This document shows positions 10,811-22,377 of a stretch of DNA of 64,000 nucleotides, one piece after another. Source of the stretch: Periplaneta americana (taxonomy: Eukaryota > Arthropoda > Insecta > Blattodea > Blattidae). The position numbers and the translations under genes are program-made. A model generated the notes under the pieces. It made no database searches. It saw only the letters and a program-made list of their open reading frames with translations, and was not told the DNA's origin. How positions within the stretch are numbered: position 1 is the first letter of the stretch; each line of letters opens with the position of its first letter. Where the stretch lies: the NCBI RefSeq assembly GCF_040183065.1, contig NC_091117.1, positions 108,616,001-108,680,000 of the forward strand. Direction: 5' to 3'.

Positions 10811-13800
10811 GGGCCTGTACTACGACTCTCGGATAAAGTTCTAGTTTAAACTTATCCGGCAGATGGCATATTTATCCGGAAGCTGGGTTGTAATTGCGTA
10901 CTACGACTTTTGGTTATGTGCAATCTGGAGGCTAAACTTCCAGATTAGCAATCCGGCAGCCAGAGTGGCAGATAGGCCTTATTCGGAGCGTTGCTTACGA
11001 GAAATCTCGTAAGCAACGATCCGGAGGTTGGAACCAAAGAGTTTGTAATATATAACAAACTCTTTGGTTGGAACTCTGTGTTGAAATCAAGATGGCTGCA
11101 CGTCGTACAGCCAAAGAGTTTGTAATATATAAGTAAGGACCTGTACTACGACTCTCGGATAAAGTTCTAGTTTAAACTTATCCGGCAGATGGCATATTTA
11201 TCCGGAAGTTGGGTTGTAATTGCGTACTACGACTTTTGGTTATGTGCAATCTGGAGGCTAAACTTCCAGATTAGCAATCCGGAAGCCAGAGTGGCAGATA
11301 GGCGTTATCCGGAGGTTGGAACTCAGTGTTGAAATCAAGATGGCTGCACGTCGTACAACTGGTGATTTGAAGGATCAATTTAATTTTGATACTGATTCTG
11401 ATGATAAGTTCTGGAGCAGATGCTTCGTTTATCAGAACAGCAAAACGAATTAGGCTGCGTCCAAATAATTTTGAAGAGTGGGATGACGAGAATTTTTTTA
11501 GACAGTTTCGAGTAATGAAACCTACTACATGAAATCAATGATCAACTGAAACAAGACACAGATCGTAAGTACACAGTTAATAATAAGCTACACTATTTCG
11601 GTAGGTATTACATTAATATTTTGTATATAATAGCACTATAATAATTATTTTGAAGTACAGTAACCTGTAATAGGCGTACAGTAGAAGTGAGGTTAGAATG
11701 TTGCTTCATGCAGGTGTTCTGTTGCCCTTACAAGGTATTAAGGTGATTGATATAATAATATAGGGCAACCTACAATAAGTTTCAAAATACTTTTATATAA
11801 AAAATAATAACCGTATATAATATATCAAAATCCTTTATATGTTAAACTATCATTTCTTCACAATTGCGTTACCACTTTAAGATACAAATGTATTCACATA
11901 TTTGGCTTCTAGTCAAGGAATATGTACCGTAAACGAAAGAAAAATTGAGTGCCGATACCAATTTCCCAAATAAAGGTGGAAAGTTGCTGTGAAAGTGGAG
12001 TCCGATGGAGAGGTTCGGGTAGGCGGGATCGCTCTATCGAGATAGAAGGGGTAGGTGGCAGGAAAGGGCAGCACATTCATTTCATTAACTGTGTTTCCTT
12101 ACTAATTAAAGGGAAAAGACAAGTTTTCGTAAGATCGAGTTTAGTGACAGGTTAGGTTAGTTTGATTTGCATATATTTACAATTGTCTAAAAAAAAAAAA
12201 TGTCAAAACTACATCCAAACCTCTCTCTTCCAGGCTATCCTGTAGGGAGTCCTTGCTTTCTTTTGGTAACGCTATTGTAAAGATTTACCGGTAAAGGTGT
12301 AACCAAATCTAATTGTTTGTTCATTTTTCCAGAAATAATGCCTTACCTCCAATGGACCAATTACTACTGGTATTGAGATTCTATGCCACTGGGAGAACAT
12401 TGACAACAGTAGGAGATTTTTGTGGGGTCCACGAAGTTACAGCAGGAATTGTTGTCAATCGAGCTAGTGCTGCACTTACTGCTTGGTTTAATTGAAGTGA
12501 TGACTTTTAATGCTTCATTGGGAGTAGTTTTATTTGCTCCAGTAGTTAAGTGCAAGGCTTGTTTTTTTTTTTCCGAGGGATTCTGTCTCTCTTTTTGATG
12601 CTATTACGAGTACTTCTGAATAGTATTTTAATTCAGGTTTTGTGTACATATTATAGGTCTTGATTAAAGTTTTCCTAGAACTGTTTCATTTTGTGTCTGC
12701 TAGTTGTTTAATCAACTCTCCAAAGATAGATGGAATACCAATAAGGCATCACTCATGAGACAACTGTCAGGAGATAATGTGGTAGGGTGGCAAGTTCCCT
12801 TCTCCTTCCTTGCATATATCGCTCGCCAGTAGGAGTAGGCCTAACATATTTCACTAATCAGACTTAAGATATGCTTGCTATATATTATTATTTAACAAAC
12901 TGTAACAGTTTATTGAATTTTAGACGTGACAGTTTTTCTTCATTTCCTGAAAGTTTTGGAATTGGCATTTATGTTTTGCAAGGGAGCTGTTTCATTCACG
13001 CTAGGCCTAGTGATTCATGTATGCAAACATATTCATATCGTTACTTTTTAAATATATTTTATTGCTTGGATCCCTCACAGTGATCTCTTAACAGGCTAAT
13101 GCACTGTATCTGCAATTCAAATTTATTTTACATAAGCAAAATATGGTAAAACAACATTTTTCAAGAGGCACATTAATTGAAGCGTCGGCTGGAACAACAT
13201 TATAAGTTACATTTGGTAAAATTTACAGGAGCTGCAAAAATGTGTATGCGTACAACTTTGTTCTTATGAGGGTAGCAAACTTTTGAGTGGACAAATTTCA
13301 CGTACTGCATTGATGGACAGTAGCAAGCCAAGGAGTATAGCAAAGTAACATGACATACAACATTATTACACGGAAACACACCAAATGAAAATTTTGTAAC
13401 TTACAAAGTTGTTCCAGCTGACGCTTCAATTATATTCAGGTACTCTGTGAATGTGTACTTAAAACAAGAGAGATGGACTATAGCTGCAATTAAGTTTAAA
13501 AGTTATTTATTTATTTTGTGTAAACAAAACACGACATTTTTCAGGAGATACAATAAGCATAATCATTTATTACATCCACTGTCTCATTATATATGCTATG
13601 GTACATGTCATATTTACAAATTAATAATATGCAGGCTAATACATAAGAGTACATAGTAACTGTAATTAAACACAACACAAATACATATGCAAATACACAA
13701 AACTTGGAAAACTGTGGCAGAGCCAACTTCAGCTATAAGCCCCATTTGTTAGAGATCTGCACGGGCCATAATTCTTAGGCCCGGCCCATCTCGGCCTGAT

Positions 13801-14378
13801 CTGAACCAGACCCGAACCCAACCAGAAACCTTAGATTAGCTTATAATTATCACTTGACTCGAACCTAATCCTGAAGACTAGCAGATAAAGCAGAGACCAT
13901 ATGGATCAAGAACAGCTGCAAGAGATTATCACTCCATTAGAAGGATGAGAAGAAGTAATCTCCCAGTCATCCAGGTCAAACAAATCTGGTCAACAAAATT
14001 AAACATATTTTTTGTTAAAACATAAAGAATGGGTGATTTTTGTAGCATTTACTTTCTGCCACTAATTGAAGATGTCCTTGTAGATGGACCACCCATTAAA
14101 GAGGAGGAAAAAGTAATGTAAAAACTCCAAATGTTACTTTTGATATTCCAAACCCCATCTCTTTCCAAACATGAGGACATGACTTACTTTTATTTCAAAT
14201 CATTCTTTGTTATAATGTTAGCACCCAACTTTCAACTAATGTATTTTTTAAAGAAATCACTGCAATAGTATTGAAGTTCATGCATTTCTAACATCTCAAG
14301 TATAATTAAGTCAACATTAGACTTACAGTTCACAGATGGAGAAGGATTTTTCGATGTGGCTAGTGCATTCCTCAGAGG

Positions 14379-14435
<57 letters not shown>

Positions 14436-17258
14436 CATACTTGGGGTGTAACTCGATCAGCTATTATTATTCCATTATCAGCTGAAATATTTAAGAGAGG
14501 GATATATGCTTATATTCAGACCTTTCTGGGTTTAGCCTACACTACCTACACTGAATAAACCAGTAATTTCACTTAAAACTTACTTTCATTACACTGTGTA
14601 GACACCCGTACAGTGGAAGACCTTCATCTGCTGCACCAGCTAACTCTGTAATATTTTAAGAGTGGAATTAATTCTTAAGATATTTAATTCTGGAGAAAGA
14701 TGATGTTTTATCATAAAGGTGTGGACACTTCAAAGTCAGCAGCTGTAACAGTATTGTATTTTCTAACGTGCTATTAATCCAAACTCATTTTTAACAATAA
14801 GAAAGTAAAGCTGCAATAAAAAAGAGAGAGAAAAAACCAAGCAAATAGTTCTATTGTAAATAGAGTGTAGTCAGTTTCTGTTTTATCTTATGAAGAGATA
14901 TTTTTCAGTTTTTCTGTACACAAGAAATCATTCACAAGTTTCAAAGTGAGAATCCTCACAGTAGAATTGAAATACAACTTAACATAATGTGGCCTAATCT
15001 GATTACAAACCCATTACAGAGAAATCTCAAAATAAATTCTTCAGTTTAGTGTACTTTCTATTTTAGGCCTACATTTATAAATTTCAAATTCCCACTCAAA
15101 TCCCACATAATATTATAATACAATGATGTTTACTTTTTATGACATCCATTTCTTGTGACCATTTCATCATTATGTACAATTTATATTTTAACATTTTTTT
15201 TTTTTAATTTTTGTATCTTATTTATCTACTGCTTGCTGCAGATTTCATATAGTATGTGTGTTAGTTTTATTTTCAACATGTTGGCTGAAAATGTGTTTAC
15301 ATGTTACAGCTATTTCAGATTGGAAAAGTAAGCATCATACGTAGAATGTGAAAGAACGTTTTGTAGTATAAATCAAATTACCTGGAGATATTGTTGGGAT
15401 GTCCAGTTTCACTTCAAAAACTAAAGAATTGCACTGTGAACCTGAATGGTACTGTAAATAAAAAAGAAATAATAGTATTATAATGTAATACCGACATTAA
15501 ATTAAATTTGTATAACAATTTTCAAGAATCTAATATTTTTTTTTATCTCTAAAGCTCATCATCTCTTCTTCTGACTCTTAATTCCTTACACACTAACCTC
15601 ATTCGTGTTATTAGCTGCACTGGTATCAGTGGAACTTGGTTTAGTTACTACTTCGGCTGTAACAAGAGTAAGTAAATAAATAAATGAGTGAATGGATAAA
15701 TAATTAAATAAAAAGAATTCAAACTTGTGTTATACAATTTCCTCTGCTTATTATTTAATAATTGTATAATTTAACATATAAGTGAACTTATGCATTGAAT
15801 GTGAATCAAAATCACTGAGAAATCACTCAATTGATAGGAGAATTAAATCACTTACCCTTGGCTAAGTTTGGATTTGGTTTTGCTTCAGTTGGAGGGGCTC
15901 CAATTGTTTGTAGCCTGCATTGTCTCTCTGCAGCAGCAATTTTATTTGTGTTCTTTTCCAAGAATTCAAATTTGCTTCTCAGCTGTTTTCAGGTCCTTGT
16001 ATTTGTGCTGATGTTACTATATTCTTCCCATGCTTCATTTTATATTACTAAAAAGGAAGTAAAACTAGGTTAATTCCATATGGAACCTACAACATTAGAA
16101 AATATACTGTATTTCTCTTTTTCCCTTATCTAAGTTTCTATACCTAAATAAGCAAAAGCTTTTAATGGACGATTGTCAGTACAATATCAAACATATGACT
16201 ATACTGTACATAGAAACTTTGGAAAAAACTTAATATCTGCTGTTTCTGTGTTATTTTATGAGGTGTTGAATGTGCATTACAAAGAGATAACTTAGGCCTA
16301 TTGCATTTTAGTGGAAACGTCTCTCCACCTCATGCTGTTCTTTTAAAAAATAATGTTAGGCCCTATCTGTGATCGAATGGTATTATGGGCCTAATACAAA
16401 ATATCCGCCCATTTATTAACAGTAAAATACGTAGGCCTAACATACTGAAATATTGGTAATTTGCTAGGAACAGTGTACCTTGCTGTACTAATGTTGGTTA
16501 GAAATCCCAGGCCAAAGACATCATTCATTATTATCAGTACCAGTGAACTTTTCTCTTTTAAACGAGTTATTGTGCCTTCGACCCATGATTTGAAGCCGTG
16601 AAGTACACTATTTCTAAAAAATTACCGAAATAGGCCCTATTCACTAATAATGTAGGCTATACAACAAACTGAAAGCACACTTAATATTAATTGCAATACA
16701 AAAATAATTGCCACCTACACTTCTTGTGCAGTTACACATGAATAAAACAATGATTATGGAGAAAAACGCACTTTTGCTGGAACCCGCACCCGTCCTGTTT
16801 GGGCCTACTAATTAAAACCAAAATACTATCATATGGTAGGAATTATTACTATTCGAAAAGAAACATAACCTTTAAAATCTTACCTTTTGCTTCCATGTAA
16901 AGTTTCTTCATACAGTATGTGTAATTTTCTGTTCTTCACTCTGTTATTTTTTGGCTGGAGCTTCAGTATTATAATAAATAATAACAATAATGCTTACAAT
17001 AAAACCTCAAAATAAATAGTATCATATAAACACGGAACATAAACATGAAATACGCGGGGAAAGGTATACCAACGCAATAAATTTCACTACATTTTCAGTA
17101 ACTTCATTGCCAACGTAATAAAAATGTTACTATATCTTCCGTATAACAATCCTGCAGTTAAAATCTGCTGGTAGTACAGAACAAAATATTTAACTTCCAG
17201 ATTGCTAAACTGGAGTATACGAATCTGGAGCTTTAACAGGCGATCGTAGTACAGGCCC
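10811..17258 (+). mobile_element. Composite PIF/Harbinger element, tandem copy B
   Basis: Head-to-tail repeat of 4365-10809 at a 6446-bp offset, which becomes 6449 after the poly-T run (3 bases longer here). Wherever I compared them by eye the two copies are identical apart from that run. A single T (10810) separates the outer ends of A and B; no TAA duplication is present at the junction. Corresponding features: SINE 12703-12867, transposase relic 11340-12494, Myb/SANT-like exons 15586-15656 and 15866-16036. Confidence 0.85.
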
Positions 17259-17287
17259 TAAGTATTACAAACTCTTTGCGTACAGCT

Positions 17288-18586
17288 CAACGAGCACAGA
17301 ATACAATAGAGTAGACACTAGCATATTAATACCATTGGACGGAGTGAAGCCGGTTTGATGGACCTGACGCCATCTTGTTGCTACCAAAACATTGCAAAAT
17401 AGCTATTACGTTATAGAAGATCTTATGATAATAAGAATTCCATATGTCCCTAATTTCTTGTAGGACTCACACTTTCTTGTTTGTTTCGTAATACAGAATC
17501 GCTATGCACGTATTTTTAGCAAAAATTACGAAACTGTCATCGATAAATCACATATATACAGGTTATTTAAATTGGCAGCTCTTCAAATTGCAGTATGGTA
17601 TTTAATAGATAATCTGGAAGGTTAAACAAACAATAATGATAAAAAAGGAAAATAACAGTTTGACCTTATTTTGCTACTAGTCCAATAAAAATGCTACCCT
17701 ATAATAATTATTTTTATAGGTTGATCCATTTGCTTCGATTTAATAAAGAAACTTGCTTCTTAACGCAAATTATCATTCTCTTCCTTTTGCCAGTATTTCG
17801 TATAGATGTCCCGATTTTGTTTAGAGAAAAAGTGGAATGCTCTTAACCATATAATATTTGATAGGCTCTTCGTTTATAGTATATAATTAGATTATAACGG
17901 CGAACAAAAGTGAAGTTTTATTACCAAGTGGGTCAAGTCGGTTCACGACCGAGTTAATGAAGCTACTAAGTCTGTAAAGCATAAGTCTGATTTCGTGATT
18001 ATAAAAATTAATTACAATAATATTAATACACTATTTCTTTTTCTTCATCAAACGAATACGTGCATTCGGTTTAAGAGAAACCTCGGTACACCAGTTTTCT
18101 ATAGCACTCGACACAAACTTCCAACATGGGTTGTTAGGTTAGCTTCGCTCGTAAATGCTAAGTCTGCAAAGCATGTCTGATTTAGTGATTATGAGAATTA
18201 ATTACAATAATATCAATACACTAATCCTTTCTCTTAATCAAACAAATACGTGAACAATACGAATCTAACCGACTAACTTAGGCTAAATCATTCATTACCG
18301 TATCTAGCCTACCGGTAATAAGTACATTTCACACATGCATATTTACCCGTGAAAAGTTATTCCAGGAATTTTTTTTGGAAACCTGTTTGTGCAGCCATAC
18401 GCAGAACATGTAGGCATATTGAAATTAGTTAATTTATTAATTAAAACAACGATGCAACATCACAATCAACTGCCCATGTGCTAACCGGGAGCGCAATGTT
18501 TTGGTAGCATCATAATGGCGACTGTCCACAAAAGCGGCTTCACCTCCAAGCTGTTTATATCTACTCTATGCATTCTGTGCTCGTTG
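17288..18586. mobile_element. hAT non-autonomous element, 1.3 kb
   Basis: Ends CAACGAGCACAGAAT and the inverse ATTCTGTGCTCGTTG, with ATAGAGTAGA also shared further in. An exact 8-bp duplication GTACAGCT lies at 17280-17287 and 18587-18594, the hallmark of hAT insertions. It contains two related blocks around 17990-18075 and 18180-18260 (ATTAATTACAATAATATTAA-like) but no transposase. It interrupts the outer Harbinger copy, whose sequence resumes at 18595. Confidence 0.9.
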
Positions 18587-18594
18587 GTACAGCT

Positions 18595-18783
18595 GGTGAT
18601 TTGAAGGATCAATTTAATTTTGATACTGATTCTGATGATAAGTTCTGGAGCAGATGCTTCGTTATATCAGAACAGCAAAACGAATTAGGCTGCTTCCAAA
18701 TAATTTTGAAGAGTGGGATGACGAGAAATTTTTGAGACAGTTTAGAATAATGAAACCTACTAAATGAAATTAATGTTCAACTG
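18595..18783 (+). mobile_element. Outer (older) Harbinger, continuation after nested insertions
   Basis: GGTGATTTGAAGGATCAATT onward repeats the inner element from about 4913 with scattered differences and stops matching at TTCAACTG. It is the 3' continuation of the old element whose left end is at 4365, separated by the Harbinger dimer and the hAT element. Its own right end has been lost next to the repeat described at 22000-22207. Confidence 0.8.
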
Positions 18784-18795
18784 GTATAATCCAAT

Positions 18796-21700
18796 CACTA
18801 CCGTCTGTATCTTTAAACTGCCTGCTCTATGCTAACCTTTCCGCGTAGCCAGTCACATCATAGATGGCAGCACCGAACACCGCAAGTCAACTATGAATAT
18901 CTATACGTTCCACATAAGTATTATGTGTTTTAGCCCCTAATTAGATCATATTGAAGTATATAAACTTTATGTAGATGTAAAATCTTACCTGGTAAATATA
19001 ATAAAGATTCCTGAAGACCAAGAACCCCAGTTTATAACTTCAGAATCTTTCTGGACGAAGGTTTTGAATGGCAAACGGAACGGGACACTTTTTGCGTTCT
19101 TCTGTTTCCTATGTTAGTTAGCAAAGGTCTAACAAATTTCTTTACCAGTAACTCACTGATTATCTGTTGGTGATTTTGCTCCCCACACATCAGCAATGTG
19201 CACTGCGTTAATGGCAAAGTGACGAAAGTAGAAATAGTTTGCACTAAGCAGCTGGACTTTTTACAATAAGGCTCAGCAGCTTCAACAAATTCCTGCAGGT
19301 GTTTGATTAAACCTACAAAGTACGGTTTAGGATACTTAAGTCCTCCTCTATCCTGGTGACGAATTATGTCCATTAATGGTGTCGATACCTTAGGCATGGA
19401 AATATTGCTGATGCACATGTCGCAATTCACTCTTTCTTCTATCACGTGCACTAAATATCCACATACCAGAGCTTGTGAAACTGTTTGTAAATTGATATCT
19501 ATCCTACAATCAGGAAGTCGAAGTTTGTCCAGGATACACAATACATGATCAGGAAGAACTTGGTCGGAACAATGATTTACGTCCCCATTGACAGAACTGT
19601 TGCCTTCTGAGTTGATGGCTGTCCCACAATAATCATATATATTGTCCGCGACATTTGCAGATTTCGAAGGTGTCATGAGCGCAGATTTGACAATTCTCTT
19701 GATTGCGAATGCTGCCGTACGTGCGTCAGTCATGTCATTGCTTCCACCACCCATTCTGACAGCACTAAATAAAGCTTCCACAGGATCGCTAGAGAATCTT
19801 CTGGTGAGGACATAAAAAAACCATTGTCAAGAAGGTGGACTACACATTGAACCGTGGAATTAGCCGTAAACAAAAGAGCTTCAGCCGTTTCCTTTGTTAG
19901 TCCTTGCAGACTGGCTCGTTTAGATTCAACCGAATTTTCTCTATATAGTGACAGAAATCTTCTTTCAACCATTGTAGTCTTTCTTCATTTGCTGCATAGA
20001 AATGCATAGAATCAGGATTTTTTTGCCGTAGATGTTGAGTTTTATCACTTACATCATGCACTGTAAAAAATTTATACACGCATTTCATGAAATTTATTGT
20101 TGAAGTGGCGTCTGCAAAATTCAAATTAGTGAAAAATCGAGTGTAATTGTCCTTCATGAACTCTATTCTGGCGGTCACCGCAGGGGAGAAAATCTGAATG
20201 GCAGAAAGAACATTCATCTTCTCGAAAGAGGTCGGTTCTATATGTTTTCTTGTCAAATATCGAACAGGCTTAACAGTCAAATCTTTCTGTAGACGATAAA
20301 TTTCCTTCAAGTATTTTGAACTTATTATCCCTTTGCCATCAGCCATTTCCCTATCCAGAAATTGCGACCTCACATTTTTTATGATGTGACAATAATCGAA
20401 ACTTAGAAAAAGTTGTCTCTGCGGATGGCAGGGATGTGGAACACAAGTTCGGAGTTCACCATTACCAAAATGTTTAAACATAGAATGGTTGGTTCTATGG
20501 TTATCTGTCACTAATCTTAAGACATGAAAGCCACAGTCTTCTACAGCTCTGATTACTTTTTCAGTCAATAGAAAAAGATCAGGGCCCTGTAAACTCCTCA
20601 CAAGAAAATAAGCTGCTGGGATGCTGTACTTGGTTGAGAGTCCAGTCACGATAAAACAGAGTAATTTGTTTGCTAAAGTAGGATTAAGGCCAATACATTC
20701 ATCATAAACCCCCTCAGCATTGACAACTCCGAAAAACTTATCACTCGCTCTATCATATAGCAACCTTTCTTTGATTGCCATTTCATCGGCTATTATAGAT
20801 ACTATCTTTTCCATTGGCTGGAGACTTTCACATTCAGCCCTAAGTCTGCATTTAATCAGTGGTGAAATTCCAGCATCGCAATCACTATTTCCTATATACC
20901 TGTCTAAAGTGGAGCGCGAAGGAGCTGACAATAATTTGGAATTTCGGGCATGTTCATAACCCTTTGGGGATATTGATCTCCATGCTATACAATAGCGAAT
21001 GCTCAACTCTGACCATTCCGGTTTTTTTCGTCCAAAATTATTTAATTGGTCCATTAGATATACGGCTTTGATATCCTTTTTGCCCGCAGCATCTTTCAGA
21101 GCCATGACCTTATTAATTTCAGTGTGACTATCTGACTGTTTTTTTTTTTTTTCGTTTTGAACATCATTTTCCAATTCCATAATTTTCTTTTGTAGCCTCA
21201 GAATTTTGGAACGAAGCTTATTAATTTCTTTCGTTTGATACAGACTTGCACTATTTCTTGTATCAATAATGTCTACTTGAATGGCTACGTCACATTTAGT
21301 GTTTGTAACTTCATCTTGGATATCGATTCTTGTGTCGTGAGAGATAGTTTCTGAAATAATCAAAGAGCGTACTTAAATTAAGAAATTCATACTTTTGTAT
21401 TAAGGATTTTACATAAAATGAACATTTTTTAAAAAATATTAAATAGGCCTACATACCGTAGTCTATGTCGATGCGAATTTCGTTCTTTGCTCTGGGGACA
21501 GCAGGTTCCTTTCGCGATTTCTTCTCTCTTGGTTGTAGGTAACACGGGTAATTTGGAAATTTGCTTGGTATGACACCAGGTTTTAAAATTTTCCTTGCAC
21601 AATTTTCTCTATAGTCTTCTGTGCGAAAGTGGAGACTACAAACACGAGAATGGTCGGCGGGAATCCAACTACTACCCTTATACGCGCCTTGTCTAGAAAT

Positions 21701-21999
21701 TGCCGAAAGCCACTTTTCTCGAAGTTCCTTAGCCGATGGTATCTCATGATATCGTATACCTTTAGACTGAGAACTTCGTTGATTCTATTTACATAATGGC
21801 ACACAACAATTTACCATTTTCAAAAACCGAAAATAACACTAAAATAATGCATTCACAACCACTTGCAAGACATGTGCTATTAGTACTGATGCGGTGTTCA
21901 CTAGTGTACTCTGACGGCAGATTGTAGAAATACTTCTGCACGCAACTTTATACAAAACTTATGCATAGAGCAGGCAGTTTAAAGATACAGACGGTAGTG
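18796..21999 (-). mobile_element. P element (THAP-transposase family), 3.2 kb, nearly complete
   Basis: Perfect 37-bp inverted ends beginning CACTACCGTCTGTATC, flanked by an exact 8-bp duplication AATCCAAT (18788-18795 and 22000-22007). A related repeat in the 43.4-43.66 kb region contains the same flank uninterrupted, which gives an empty site. The inside is filled by one minus-strand gene for a THAP-type P transposase. Ends, duplication and gene all agree with the P superfamily. Few lesions and perfect ends suggest a recent insertion. Confidence 0.93.
19032..21817 (-). pseudogene. P-element transposase (THAP9-like), two exons, few lesions
   Basis: Exon 1 is 21817-21457. MVNCCVPLCK is followed by one in-frame TAG (21787-21785), then SQSKGIRYHEIPSAKELREK, W, VCSLHF: a full C2CH THAP zinc domain that would bind the element ends. 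A 106-bp intron follows (donor GTATGT, acceptor TTTCAG), phase 1. Exon 2 from 21350 has a coiled-coil/leucine-rich stretch, then the RNase H-like core: ADEMAI (first Asp), TDNHRTN (second Asp), FDYCHIIKNVRSQFLD, and DPVEALFSAVRMGGGSND with the last acidic residue. There are two frame shifts, one near 19900-19970 and one in a seven-base homopolymer at 19814-19820. The total is about 860 codons, comparable with vertebrate THAP9. Such enzymes cut and paste DNA and use GTP in Drosophila. Homopolymer errors in the assembly could explain part of the damage. Confidence 0.9.
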
Positions 22000-22207
22000 A
22001 ATCCAATAAACTGTTGCCAAGGCGAACTGTCATTGCGGACGCGCGCAAGGCTACTACGTAAATCAAATTAAGCATGTATGCATGGGAGCCAACACTACAC
22101 TCCTTAGCGATGAGAGAAAAGCTGCCATCATGTATTTGAAAAGGTAATAAGTTGTAACTGTATTAAATCGTGGACGTAGTTTACAGACAGAACACCAGAG
22201 TCGCAAT
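22000..22207 (+). repeat. Dispersed repeat X, first copy
   Basis: From GGTATAATCCAAT (starting at 18784, interrupted by the P element) to about 22207 this matches, in reverse, 43380-43657. Shared blocks include GCGCAAGGCTACT, CAACACTACACT and ACACCAGAGTCGCA. In both places it abuts a broken Harbinger copy. The other end of the family appears at 29195-29275. No coding potential seen; probably a MITE. Confidence 0.7.
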
Positions 22208-22377
22208 GACACTATGCTTTCAGCTCAAGATACCCGTACGGCAAAGAACTGTAAAACAAACAAATTATTACCCGGGTTCGAACCCCGAATAAACGCAATT
22301 CCAAAAAATATGTATGAGTATGACAGATATGCAAATTGTTGCAAAACCAGATCATATAATCCCCAATGACAGGAAAG

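Noticed and set aside
21583-21804. 73-codon minus frame near the P transposase start
   Set aside because: Out-of-frame shadow of the THAP exon 21457-21817.
22255-22285. GGGTTCGAACCCCG as a possible tRNA gene
   Set aside because: Only a B-box-like palindrome; no acceptor stem, anticodon arm or A box in either direction. The similar AATCGAACCCTGG near 29130 fails for the same reason.
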